A stretch of DNA of 64,000 nt from Neolewinella marina (GTDB lineage Bacteria > Bacteroidota > Bacteroidia > Chitinophagales > Saprospiraceae), in contig NZ_PDLO01000003.1 of assembly GCF_002631205.1 (NCBI RefSeq), positions 124,001 through 188,000 of the forward strand, given 5' to 3'. The translations under genes and the position numbers were made by a program. Below the pieces are notes generated by a model that was given only the letters and a program-made list of their open reading frames with translations, was not told the DNA's origin and searched no databases. Shown piece after piece: positions 1 through 7,731 of the stretch (position 1 is its first letter; every line of letters begins with the position of its first letter).

Positions 1-545
1 TGCGCTTCGTACGTTTTCGCGTAGAAGGCATTCAGGTCGGTCAGCAACTGGTCGCGCTCCGTGGCCACCTGCTGGTATTCCGGCTGCTCGGGGGAGAGGG
101 TGCTGATCAGCTGATTCATGGCCGCCAGTGGGGTGCTGATCTTCTTTTCGTAGCGGATGCTTTCGTACAACAGGCGGTTGTCCACGCTGCCCTCCACTTC
201 CAGCATCTCCACCGGGGTTGTCCGCTTACCGCTGATGGTGAAGGACTGGTCCTGATCCAGCAGGAAGGGAACCGCGACCTGGTCGGGGAAATAAGCGTAG
301 TAGTAACCGGTTTCGTAGGGCGTGTCCCGTTCGAAGTGAACGCTGCCGTCGGAGGATACGACCGCCGAATCCACCCGGTACTGCTGGTCCATATACTGCC
401 CGATCAGCAGGACGGTGCCAGAGGTAGCCCCCTCGAGGGTGATCGTCACGTCGGGGGATTCCGCGGAGCCGACGTTCGCTTGTTCCCCGCCGGAGCAGGC
501 GGTGAACAGAATAGAAAGGACAAAAAGGAACAGGCAGCTGCGCAT
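1..545 (-). CDS. DUF4369-type lipoprotein, 3' end outside window
   Basis: Partial gene: the start (ATG at 545) is inside the window and the frame stays open to base 1, about 181 residues. It begins with a lipoprotein signal (MRSCLFLFVLSILFTACSGG; lipobox FTAC), so the mature protein is probably lipid-anchored. Residues 30-130 look like the DUF4369 N-terminal domain of Bacteroidota thiol-disulfide interchange lipoproteins: a beta-rich start with GTVLLIGQYMDQQYRVDSA, then FLLDQDQSFTISGK and EGSVDNRLLYE. A helical linker follows (EKKISTPLAAMNQLISTLS). Members of this family usually end in a TlpA/thioredoxin domain with a CxxC motif, which would lie beyond the window. The domain call is from motif memory and the thioredoxin half is not seen. 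An exact TAnnTTTG promoter element lies 20 bases upstream. Confidence 0.7.
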   Translation of the reverse strand, partial: MRSCLFLFVLSILFTACSGGEQANVGSAESPDVTITLEGATSGTVLLIGQYMDQQYRVDSAVVSSDGSVHFERDTPYETGYYYAYFPDQVAVPFLLDQDQSFTISGKRTTPVEMLEVEGSVDNRLLYESIRYEKKISTPLAAMNQLISTLSPEQPEYQQVATERDQLLTDLNAFYAKTYEA

Positions 546-564
546 ACTTGGGGAATTGGGGGCG

Positions 565-572
565 CAAAGCTA
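565..572 (-). promoter_or_regulatory. Promoter -7 element (TAGCTTTG) for the DUF4369 lipoprotein
   Basis: On the minus strand these bases read TAGCTTTG, an exact match to the Bacteroidota sigma-ABfr -7 consensus TAnnTTTG. The start codon at 545 follows after about 20 bases. No convincing -33 TTG was picked out. Confidence 0.55.
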
Positions 573-598
573 CGGTTCCGGGGGCAGCCCGGAGAAAA

Positions 599-1330
599 TC
601 AGGCCCTTTCCGTCCGGTCGAGGACCATGCGGACGGCCCGGGCGCGGTCTACTGCACCGGGATGATCCCCGTGCAGACAAAGGGTACGGACCCGCAGCGG
701 GTACCGCTGGCCGTCGCTGGCCATCACCCGTCCTTCCCGCAGCAATGCACGGGCCTGTTCCGCGGCCTCGGCCGGGTCGTCGATGGAGGCGCCCGGGAGG
801 TCCCGCGAGCGTAGCCGCAGGTCGGGCTCGTAGCGGCGGTCCACGAAGCCCTCGGCGTAGAATTGCAGCCCCGCCATATCGGCCGCGGCGGACAGTTCAC
901 CCCCCGGAGGGCCGTAAAGGGTAGGCACCTGCAACTGTTCCATCACCTGGACAATGGCGGCCGCCGCCGGCCGGTGACGGTCCGCATAGTGATACAGGGC
1001 ACCGTGGGGCTTGAGGTGGGTCAGTGAGCTCCCGGCGGCCCGTACCATGCCGTCTAGGGCGCTTACCTGGTAGAGCAGCAGCGCCCGCAGGTGGTCCACG
1101 GGGAGGTCCAGGCTGCGCCGGCCGAAATGCTTGCGGTCGGGAAAGCTGGGGTGGGCCCCAATGGCTACCCCGTGGCGGAGCGCCAGATCAATGGCGCGCA
1201 CCATCGTCAGGGCATCCCCACCGTGAAAGCCACAGGCGACGTTGCAGGCATCCAGGAAGGGCATCAGCCCGGTATCGTCGCCCACCTTGCGGGCATACCA
1301 GGATTCGCCAAGGTCTGCGTTGAGTTCCAT
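599..1330 (-). CDS. pxpA: 5-oxoprolinase subunit A (LamB/YcsF family)
   Basis: 243-residue protein of the LamB/YcsF family, which together with PxpB and PxpC hydrolyses 5-oxoproline (pyroglutamate) to glutamate using ATP in the cytoplasm. The start MELNADLGESW, then ACNVACGFHGGDAL near residues 34-47, GAHPSFPDRKHFGRR near 65-79 and LKPHGALYH near 115-123, are the family's signature segments; length fits the usual 245-255. The frame is open further upstream, but the ATG at 1330 gives the canonical N-terminus and sits about 25 bases below a TAnnTTTG promoter element. The PxpB and PxpC partner genes are not in the window: the neighbours are a lipoprotein downstream and a divergent oxidoreductase upstream. 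Confidence 0.9.
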   Translation of the reverse strand: MELNADLGESWYARKVGDDTGLMPFLDACNVACGFHGGDALTMVRAIDLALRHGVAIGAHPSFPDRKHFGRRSLDLPVDHLRALLLYQVSALDGMVRAAGSSLTHLKPHGALYHYADRHRPAAAAIVQVMEQLQVPTLYGPPGGELSAAADMAGLQFYAEGFVDRRYEPDLRLRSRDLPGASIDDPAEAAEQARALLREGRVMASDGQRYPLRVRTLCLHGDHPGAVDRARAVRMVLDRTERA

Positions 1331-1354
1331 AAATTGGTAATCTAATAACCCGGC

Positions 1355-1362
1355 CAAAATTA
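1355..1362 (-). promoter_or_regulatory. Promoter -7 element (TAATTTTG) for pxpA
   Basis: Minus-strand TAATTTTG matches TAnnTTTG exactly and lies about 25 bases before the pxpA ATG, in the AT-rich 106-base gap between pxpA and the divergent oxidoreductase gene. Confidence 0.5.
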
Positions 1363-1436
1363 AATTGCATGGCACCCGCGGCAGCGCCTTGTAAATCGAT
1401 TGTAATTTACTAACTTGACCACACAAAAGACGATTC

Positions 1437-2822
1437 ATGCACCGAAGAACATTTTTGAAATCCGGCACTTTGCTGACGGCCGCCCTGGCCACGAGCCAGG
1501 CCAGCGCCTTTGCGTTGTGGAAAAACAACGAACAGAAACGGGTGGTCCTGGTGGGCACCGGAATCCGGGGCAGCTCCCTCTGGGGCCGCAACCTGGTGGA
1601 GAATTACGGCGAGCAGGTCAAGTTCGTGGGCCTGTGCGACATCAATCCCGGACGGGTAGCCTTCGTGAAGGGCGCTATGGGAGTGGATTGCCCCACCTTC
1701 ACCGACTTCGACAAGATGATGAAGGAGACGAAGCCCGGCTGGGTGATCGTCACGACCATGGACTCCACCCACGATGAATTCATCATTCGGGCCATGGAGC
1801 ACGGCGCCAACGTCATCACTGAAAAGCCGATGACGACCACGGCGGAGAAGGTGCAGGCCATTCTGGAAGCGCAGCAGCGCACCGGCCGTAAGGTATTGGT
1901 CACCTTTAACTACCGTCACTCCCCCCACAACACCGCCCTGAAGCAACTGCTGCACGACAAGCGGGTAGGGGAGATCACCAGCGTGGACTTCAACTGGTAC
2001 CTCAACGTCCACCACGGCGCGAGCTACTTCCGCCGGTGGCACGCCTACCAGGAGAACAGCGGATCACTGTGGGTACACAAGGCCACCCACCACTTCGATC
2101 TGCTGAACTGGTGGGTCAACGCCAAGCCGGTAGCGGTGACCGCCATGGGAGCCCTGGAGCACTACGGCAAGAACGGTCCCTTCCGGGGGGAATCCTGCCG
2201 GACCTGTCCCCACAAGAACGAATGCCCCTACTTCTGGGACATCACCAAGAACGAATACTACATGGACCTCTACGTGGACAACGAGGAGTACGACGGGTAC
2301 ATCCGCGACAGCTGCGTCTTCCGGGAGGACATCGACATCTACGACAAGATGAGCGCCCAGATCCTGTACGACAACGACGTAGTGGTCAACTACAGCCTGA
2401 CCACCTATTCCCCCTACGAGGGCTACCGCATCGCCTTTAACGGCCACGACGGCCGCATCGACTCCTGGGAGGACATCCCCTTCCAGAAAGGAGAGTACAG
2501 CAAGGAGGAGCAGGCGTCGTTGCACAGTGACGAGATGACCTTCAAGACCGAGGAAGTGCCGACGGAATTCCACGAGATCATCGTGCACGAGAATTTCGAG
2601 CCGAATTTCGAAAGCATCAAGGTGCCGAAGTACCGCTACGGTCACGGCGGCGGCGACCGCCGCATGCTGGATTACCTCTTCGTCAATCCGGACGCGGCCG
2701 ACCCCCTGGGTCACATGGCCGGCACCGAGGACGGGGCCTATTCGGTCCTCATCGGCGTGGCCGCCCGCAAAAGTATCGAAGAAGGCCGGACGGTGCGTAT
2801 CGACGAGCTGGTCAAGGTCTAG
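1437..2822 (+). CDS. Gfo/Idh/MocA family oxidoreductase with Tat-like signal
   Basis: 461-residue NAD(P)-dependent sugar or cyclitol dehydrogenase-type protein. The N-terminus [20 protein letters not shown] is a twin-arginine export signal, so it probably acts in the periplasm. Residues 35-150 form the Rossmann domain ([21 protein letters not shown] near 128-133 with the family's catalytic Lys). The C-terminal part has the substrate-domain motif [13 protein letters not shown] Cys cluster [16 protein letters not shown] (about 253-268) suggests a structural metal site or disulfides. The substrate cannot be told from sequence. Transcribed divergently from pxpA, with a strong terminator downstream, so it is probably monocistronic. 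Confidence 0.87.
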   Translation: MHRRTFLKSGTLLTAALATSQASAFALWKNNEQKRVVLVGTGIRGSSLWGRNLVENYGEQVKFVGLCDINPGRVAFVKGAMGVDCPTFTDFDKMMKETKPGWVIVTTMDSTHDEFIIRAMEHGANVITEKPMTTTAEKVQAILEAQQRTGRKVLVTFNYRHSPHNTALKQLLHDKRVGEITSVDFNWYLNVHHGASYFRRWHAYQENSGSLWVHKATHHFDLLNWWVNAKPVAVTAMGALEHYGKNGPFRGESCRTCPHKNECPYFWDITKNEYYMDLYVDNEEYDGYIRDSCVFREDIDIYDKMSAQILYDNDVVVNYSLTTYSPYEGYRIAFNGHDGRIDSWEDIPFQKGEYSKEEQASLHSDEMTFKTEEVPTEFHEIIVHENFEPNFESIKVPKYRYGHGGGDRRMLDYLFVNPDAADPLGHMAGTEDGAYSVLIGVAARKSIEEGRTVRIDELVKV

Positions 2823-2869
2823 CACGACATTCAGCGCTATACACCGCCAGGAAAAATGAACGGTGTGCC

Positions 2870-2909
2870 GGGGCGGCGGGAACATTTTCCCGTCGCCCCG
2901 ATTTATTTA
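2870..2909 (+). terminator. Rho-independent terminator after the oxidoreductase gene
   Basis: A 13-bp stem (2870-2882 with 2887-2899, one G-T wobble) and a 4-base loop is followed by GATTTATTTA. It lies 48 bases after the oxidoreductase stop and just before ung. Confidence 0.7.
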
Positions 2910-2929
2910 CCGTCACCCAAACCCCCACT

Positions 2930-3613
2930 ATGTCCGCCACCAACGTGCAGATTGAACCTTCCTGGAAAGCAGCCCTCGCGGAAGAATTCTCCAAGCCCTA
3001 CTTCCGTACCCTCATCGGGTTCATCAAGCAGGAAAAGGCGGACGGGAAAACCATCTACCCCCCTGGATCCCTCATTTTCAATGCCTACAATACCACCCCC
3101 CTGGACCAGGTCAAGGTGGTCATCCTGGGGCAGGACCCCTACCACAACCCTGGGCAGGCCATGGGCCTCAGTTTCAGCGTGCCCCGCGGCGTAACCCCGC
3201 CACCGAGTCTCCGCAACATTTACCGCGAGATCGAGGACAGCCTCAATATTCCGGTACCCGGCCACGGTGACCTGACCCGCTGGGCCGAACAAGGCGTGTT
3301 TTTGCTTAACGCCATGCTTACCGTGGAGAAGAACCAGCCGGGCAGCCACAAGCGTTCCGGCTGGCAGTACTTCACCGACGCCAGTATCCAGGCCGTAAGC
3401 GACCGTACGGAGCACACCGTCTTCATGCTCTGGGGGGCGTTCGCCCGCAAGAAGGCGGAGCTGATCGACGCCAGCCGCCACCTGGTGCTGGAGAGTGCCC
3501 ACCCGTCTCCCTTCTCCGCCGACAAGGGCTTTTTCGGCAACCACCACTTCAAACAGGCCAACGAATACCTGGAGGCCCACGGTAAAACGCCCATCGACTG
3601 GCGCCTCGAGTAG
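2930..3613 (+). CDS. ung: Uracil-DNA glycosylase, family 1
   Basis: 227-residue cytosolic base-excision repair enzyme that cleaves uracil from DNA. The water-activating motif [16 protein letters not shown] (about 66-81, catalytic Asp) and the DNA-intercalation/catalytic His loop [13 protein letters not shown] (about 190-202) are intact; [16 protein letters not shown] and [12 protein letters not shown] are also typical. Length matches the 220-230 usual for family 1. It sits between a terminator and a lipoprotein gene that has its own promoter. Confidence 0.97.
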   Translation: MSATNVQIEPSWKAALAEEFSKPYFRTLIGFIKQEKADGKTIYPPGSLIFNAYNTTPLDQVKVVILGQDPYHNPGQAMGLSFSVPRGVTPPPSLRNIYREIEDSLNIPVPGHGDLTRWAEQGVFLLNAMLTVEKNQPGSHKRSGWQYFTDASIQAVSDRTEHTVFMLWGAFARKKAELIDASRHLVLESAHPSPFSADKGFFGNHHFKQANEYLEAHGKTPIDWRLE

Positions 3614-3624
3614 CCGTGGCGCGC

Positions 3625-3632
3625 TACATTTG
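3625..3632 (+). promoter_or_regulatory. Promoter -7 element (TACATTTG)
   Basis: Exact TAnnTTTG match 12 bases after the ung stop. It would start transcription near 3639, which rules out the GTG at 3616 as the start of the next gene and points to a TTG at 3640 or 3646, giving an almost leaderless message. Confidence 0.6.
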
Positions 3633-3639
3633 CAAAAAA

Positions 3640-4284
3640 TTGCAGTTGCGCTACCTCCTTCCTCTCATGCTATCCGGTCTGATGTCCTGCGGACCCGCGG
3701 AACCCACCCCGATCGAGGAGGTGGAGCAGGTGAGCGGTCACGTGCGCTACCAGCAGGGCGACCAGAGCCTGCTGGCCGACCTGGAACTGCCGGATTCCAC
3801 CGACCGGATTCCGACCTTCCTCGGCAGCGCCATGCAGCCGGTAGGCACACTGCCCACGGACCGCTACCGCCACTACGCTACGGGGGATCTGCCCTCGGTG
3901 CTGCGGTTCGGCATCCATGACTCCGGGGGCGGGGCGGTATTCAGCTTCGTGTCCCACCCGGTGTTCATCGATTCCCTGCCGGATACCCTGTACCGCGACC
4001 AGCCCGTCAATTTTCCGGTGGCCGAGCGCGGACTGACCGAAATGGAAAGCCTGGTGCTGTTCTTTGAACCCACCGACCGCAGCACGCCGAAGCGGATTCT
4101 CGTAACCGGTCCCACGGCAACGGGAACGGTATCGCTGCCCACCTCGGCCATCGACGATATTGCGCCGGGGGATTACGAAGTGTACCTCGTCAAACAACGA
4201 CTCTTTAAAGACCAAATCCGGACCCTGAGGGCCAGCATCCAAACGGAGTTCTTTACCCGTTCGGCCCCCGTCAGTGTCCAATAG
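3640..4284 (+). CDS. Hypothetical lipoprotein
   Basis: About 214 residues. The frame is open from a GTG at 3616, but the promoter element at 3625-3632 lies inside that extension; starting at TTG 3640 gives LQLRYLLPLMLSGLMSCG, a compact lipoprotein signal with lipobox GLMSC. The mature protein begins with an acidic linker (EPTPIEEVEQVSGHVRY) and is predicted beta-rich (SLLADLELPDS, AVFSFVSHPVFIDSLPD, SIQTEFFTRSAPVSV), plausibly one or two Ig-like sandwiches. No enzymatic motif is visible and I do not recognise the family. It precedes purD by 18 bases and may be co-transcribed with it. Confidence 0.7.
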   Translation: MQLRYLLPLMLSGLMSCGPAEPTPIEEVEQVSGHVRYQQGDQSLLADLELPDSTDRIPTFLGSAMQPVGTLPTDRYRHYATGDLPSVLRFGIHDSGGGAVFSFVSHPVFIDSLPDTLYRDQPVNFPVAERGLTEMESLVLFFEPTDRSTPKRILVTGPTATGTVSLPTSAIDDIAPGDYEVYLVKQRLFKDQIRTLRASIQTEFFTRSAPVSVQ

Positions 4285-4302
4285 CAGAAAATAGATCCAT
4301 CC

Positions 4303-5580
4303 ATGAACGTACTACTCCTGGGGAACGGCGCCCGCGAAGATGCCCTGGCCTGGCGGCTGTCCGAAAGCCCCCTCTGCTCCGAACTCTACATCGCCCCCGG
4401 AAACGCCGGCACGGAGCGCCGGGGTAAGAACCTCCCCCTGGATCTGACCGACTTCAGTGCCATCCGGCAAGCCGTGCTTGACCTCAACGTCAAGCTGGTC
4501 ATCTGTGGTCCGGAGGAGCCCCTGGTACGCGGACTGCGCGATTACTTCCGCACCGACGACCGGCTGAAGACGGTCTATTTCATCGGACCCAGTCGGGAAG
4601 CCGCCCGCCTGGAGGGCAGCAAGGCCTACGCCAAGGCGTTCATGGAAGAGTACGACATCCCCACGGCCGGCTACCGGCGCTTCACCGCTGATGACCGCGA
4701 GGAAGCCGCTGACTACCTGGACACCCGTACCCCCCCGATCGTGCTAAAGGCCGACGGCCTCGCCGCCGGCAAGGGGGTAGTAATCCTGAACGACCGCGGC
4801 GAAGCCAAACGCGAACTCTCGGCCATGCTCGACGGCAAGTTCGGTGATGCCAGCTCCACCGTGGTGGTGGAGGACTTTCTGGACGGCATCGAGTTCTCCG
4901 TTTTCGTCCTGACGGACGGCTCGAGCTATCGCATTCTCCCCGTGGCCAAGGACTACAAACGCATCGGGGTGGGGGATACCGGCCCCAATACCGGCGGCAT
5001 GGGCAGCGTAAGTCATCCGCCCTTCGTGGATGCCGACCTGATGCGCAAGGTGGAGCAACGCATCATCCAGCCCACCCTGCACGGCATCCAGGCGCGGAAA
5101 CTGGATTACCGCGGCTTCATCTTCTTTGGCCTCATTGCCGTGGACGGTGAGCCCTACGTCATCGAATACAACTGCCGCATGGGCGACCCGGAAACGCAGA
5201 CGGTAATGGCCCGGCTGCAGTCCGACATCATGAGCCTGCTCCTGGAAACCGTGGAAGGTGACCTCAGCACCGCGGTCATTCGCATGGACGACCGCCAGGC
5301 CGCCACCGTCGTCCTGGTCAGCGGAGGGTACCCCGGCCCCTACGAAAAGGGCAAGGCGATCAGCGGACTGGAAGACATCCAGGATAGCATGGTCTTCCAC
5401 GCCGGCACCCGCCGCAAGGGCAAGGAGGTCGTAACGGACGGAGGAAGGGTGCTTTCCGTCACCAGCTACGGCGATACCCTGGCTGAGGCCCTCGAAAAAA
5501 GCTATGCGAATGCCCGGCGCATCACCTTTGAAGGCGCCAATTTCCGCTCCGATATCGGTTTTGACCTGGAGACGCGATGA
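4303..5580 (+). CDS. purD: Phosphoribosylamine-glycine ligase
   Basis: 425-residue GAR synthetase, catalysing the ATP-dependent second step of de novo purine synthesis (phosphoribosylamine + glycine). N-terminal domain MNVLLLGNGAREDALAWRL; the central ATP-grasp has VLKADGLAAGKGVVI (about 148-162), GDTGPNTGGMGSVSH and EYNCRMGDPETQ (metal-binding Glu/Asn); the C-terminal domain ends with a conserved-looking ANFRSDIGFD. Full length. Its TGA overlaps the ATG of the next gene (ATGA), so the two are probably translationally coupled. Confidence 0.97.
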   Translation: MNVLLLGNGAREDALAWRLSESPLCSELYIAPGNAGTERRGKNLPLDLTDFSAIRQAVLDLNVKLVICGPEEPLVRGLRDYFRTDDRLKTVYFIGPSREAARLEGSKAYAKAFMEEYDIPTAGYRRFTADDREEAADYLDTRTPPIVLKADGLAAGKGVVILNDRGEAKRELSAMLDGKFGDASSTVVVEDFLDGIEFSVFVLTDGSSYRILPVAKDYKRIGVGDTGPNTGGMGSVSHPPFVDADLMRKVEQRIIQPTLHGIQARKLDYRGFIFFGLIAVDGEPYVIEYNCRMGDPETQTVMARLQSDIMSLLLETVEGDLSTAVIRMDDRQAATVVLVSGGYPGPYEKGKAISGLEDIQDSMVFHAGTRRKGKEVVTDGGRVLSVTSYGDTLAEALEKSYANARRITFEGANFRSDIGFDLETR

Positions 5581-6773
5581 AGGTAGTTCTGTTCGATTCC
5601 CCGATCCGCCAGGCGCTGTTGCCCCTCACCTACAACCGACCGGTGGGCGACCTGCGCCTGGGGATGCTGACCATTGGAGAGAAGTGGTCGCGGCTGCTCG
5701 ACCGTGGCGTGGCCTATCATACCCAGGCTTATCTGCAGGCTGACTATCCGGTTGAGCCGGGAGAGGATAACCTGCTGATCGATGGATCCTTGTTGCCATC
5801 GGATGGCCTGCTGGAGTATATCCGTGATCTGCCTACCAACTCCCGGTATACCCTGGATGGGCAGGTAGTGTTGGCGAGGCTGGATGCCCGGAATGCCACT
5901 TCCTTCCTGGAGGACCAGCAAGCTGCAGTTGGTGATACTGCTGAACTGGAATTCCCGGTCGTGCGCGTCACCCGTCCTGCCGATCTCTTCCTGCTCAACG
6001 ATATGGCGCTCCGCGAGGATTTCCAACTGCTCACCCGCGGCCGGACCTCGACGCCGCTTTCTCCGACCAATACCCTGATCGGCCCCGCCGACCAGCTCTT
6101 TATCGAGGAAGGCGTAAGCCTAGAAGCCTGCACTATCAATGTCACTTCCGGCCCAGTCTATTTTGGTCGGGATTCGGTGATCCTGGAGGGCTGCCTGCTG
6201 CGGGGACCGGTGGCGACGGGCGCGGGTGCCGTGCTGAAAATGGGGGCCAAGGTGTACGGTGCGACCACCATCGGTCCCTACTGCAAGGTCGGTGGCGAGG
6301 TGAACAACGTAGTCTTCTACGCTAACAGCAACAAGGGGCACGAAGGCTTCCTGGGGAACGCCGTGGTGGGGGAGTGGTGCAACATTGGCGCCGACACCAA
6401 TGCCTCCAACCTGAAGAACGATTACGGGGAAGTGAAGGTGTGGTCGTACGCCGCCGGCGCGCGGGTGCCCACGGGACTGATGTTTCACGGGCTGATCCTG
6501 GCCGACCACGCGAAGGTGGGCATCAATACCATGTTGAATACGGGCAGCGTGGTCGGCTTCTCCGCCAACGTATTCGGGGCGGGCTTCCCGCCTGCCTTCC
6601 TGCCCTCCTTCACCTGGGGTGGAGCAGAAGGGCTGCAGACCTACCGCCTCGACAAAGCCATTGCCACGGCGGAGCGCATGATGGAACGGCGCGGCAAGCG
6701 ATTCACCCCACGCGATCGCGAGCGGTTCGAACAAATTTTTTCCGCCAGTGAGCGCTACCGCCAGTCGCTCTGA
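5577..6773 (+). CDS. GlmU-like sugar nucleotidyltransferase/acetyltransferase (Bacteroidota type)
   Basis: 398 residues, resembling the Bacteroidota alternative GlmU family (thought to be UDP-GlcNAc diphosphorylase/glucosamine-1-phosphate acetyltransferase). The N-terminal half (MKVVLFDSPIRQALLPLTYNR, GDLRLGMLTIGEKW) is a divergent nucleotidyltransferase domain; the C-terminal half from about residue 180 is a left-handed beta-helix of hexapeptide repeats (GPVYFGRDSVILEGC, GAGAVLKMGAKVYGATTIG, GEWCNIGADTNASNLKNDYG). With glmM at 32.7 kb it would complete UDP-GlcNAc synthesis. Whether both activities are kept cannot be read directly. GC is visibly lower around 5.7-6.0 kb. Its 3' end overlaps the convergent CPBP gene by 19 bases. 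Confidence 0.82.
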   Translation: MKVVLFDSPIRQALLPLTYNRPVGDLRLGMLTIGEKWSRLLDRGVAYHTQAYLQADYPVEPGEDNLLIDGSLLPSDGLLEYIRDLPTNSRYTLDGQVVLARLDARNATSFLEDQQAAVGDTAELEFPVVRVTRPADLFLLNDMALREDFQLLTRGRTSTPLSPTNTLIGPADQLFIEEGVSLEACTINVTSGPVYFGRDSVILEGCLLRGPVATGAGAVLKMGAKVYGATTIGPYCKVGGEVNNVVFYANSNKGHEGFLGNAVVGEWCNIGADTNASNLKNDYGEVKVWSYAAGARVPTGLMFHGLILADHAKVGINTMLNTGSVVGFSANVFGAGFPPAFLPSFTWGGAEGLQTYRLDKAIATAERMMERRGKRFTPRDRERFEQIFSASERYRQSL

Positions 6774-7669
6774 TCAGTAGGCGGGGGCACCGCCGGAAGC
6801 GCCGCCAACCGGCGTTCGGACCTGACAATCAGGTAGGTGACGGCCACCAGGCTAAGTAAACCGGCAATCAGCAGGGGAACCCAGGGGGCATCCATTTCGG
6901 TGTCCGCGGTGAACTCCCCGGACCAGTAGGTAGACACTACCTGGCTGCCGTTGAAAAGCAGGTGCAGGAGGATAGGGATCCACAGGGAGCCCGTCCAGCG
7001 ATACGCGTAACCCAGCAAGGCACCCAGCAGCAATCGCGGCACGAAGCCGGCAAATTCAACATGGATGGCGCTGAAGATGGCCGCGGCGGCCCATACGGCG
7101 GCGTGGCCTCCCATGATGCGGGTCAGCAATTGCCCCTGGAGCAGCCCCCGGAACATCAGCTCTTCGCAGAGGGCAGGCACTACCGCTACGGTCAGCAGGG
7201 CCATGAGGAGTTCAGGCGGAGTTTCAAACGTCAGGATGCTGGCCAGCATGGAATTGCCGGTGGCTTCGGACCGGTCCATCCACTCCGGAAGGTCGAGTTG
7301 CAAGTTAAGGTAGGCCCCCAGGGCGATCAGTGGCAGGCCGACGACGAAAGTCAGCAGGGCAGGGGAGACGAACCGCGGACGGGGTGGGGTGACCAGGCCG
7401 GCCGCCCGCCCCCAGTCGGCACCAAAAGCGAGTGAGAAGGCCAGCAACGCCGACAGCCCCCAGGTTCCGAGGTTGTTGATGAGGAGCAGCAGCCGGAGCT
7501 GCTGGCGTTCACTTACTTCGGTCAGGGCAGCCGTTGCTTCGCCGAGGGGCAGGGCGTACTGCTGCGCCAGCAGGAAAACGACGCCGTTGGTGATGATCAG
7601 CAGGGCCACCATGCTGAATACCGTGTACAAGAATAGGCGGAAGCCGCTGACGGGGCGATTGGGGAGCAT
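6755..7669 (-). CDS. CPBP family intramembrane glutamic endopeptidase
   Basis: 304-residue polytopic membrane protein of the CAAX protease/bacteriocin-processing (CPBP, ABI) family. It has the three family motifs: EELMFRG (EExxxR, about residue 170), FSAIHVEF (FxxxH) and HLLFNGS (HxxxN). About seven or eight hydrophobic segments are visible, the first at residues 10-36 (LFLYTVFSMVALLIITNGVV). A basic, proline-rich cytosolic C-terminus (SERRLAALPAVPPPTDQSDWR) follows the last helix. The substrate is unknown. Tail-to-tail overlap of 19 bases with the GlmU-like gene. Confidence 0.9.
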   Translation of the reverse strand: MLPNRPVSGFRLFLYTVFSMVALLIITNGVVFLLAQQYALPLGEATAALTEVSERQQLRLLLLINNLGTWGLSALLAFSLAFGADWGRAAGLVTPPRPRFVSPALLTFVVGLPLIALGAYLNLQLDLPEWMDRSEATGNSMLASILTFETPPELLMALLTVAVVPALCEELMFRGLLQGQLLTRIMGGHAAVWAAAAIFSAIHVEFAGFVPRLLLGALLGYAYRWTGSLWIPILLHLLFNGSQVVSTYWSGEFTADTEMDAPWVPLLIAGLLSLVAVTYLIVRSERRLAALPAVPPPTDQSDWR

Positions 7670-7719
7670 AATTTCGGTTGGTCACTATATAACCCTTCGG
7701 GCGGCAGAAGTTTGCGTTC

Positions 7720-7727
7720 TACCTTTA
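7720..7727 (+). promoter_or_regulatory. Promoter -7-like element (TACCTTTA)
   Basis: TACCTTTA matches TAnnTTTG except the last base. It ends four bases before the GTG start of the glycosyltransferase gene, so transcription would begin almost at the start codon (leaderless or nearly so). Confidence 0.4.
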
Positions 7728-7731
7728 CGCC

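Noticed and set aside
3616-3639. GTG at 3616 as the start of the lipoprotein
   Set aside because: The promoter element at 3625-3632 falls within the extension; the shorter start gives a normal lipoprotein signal.
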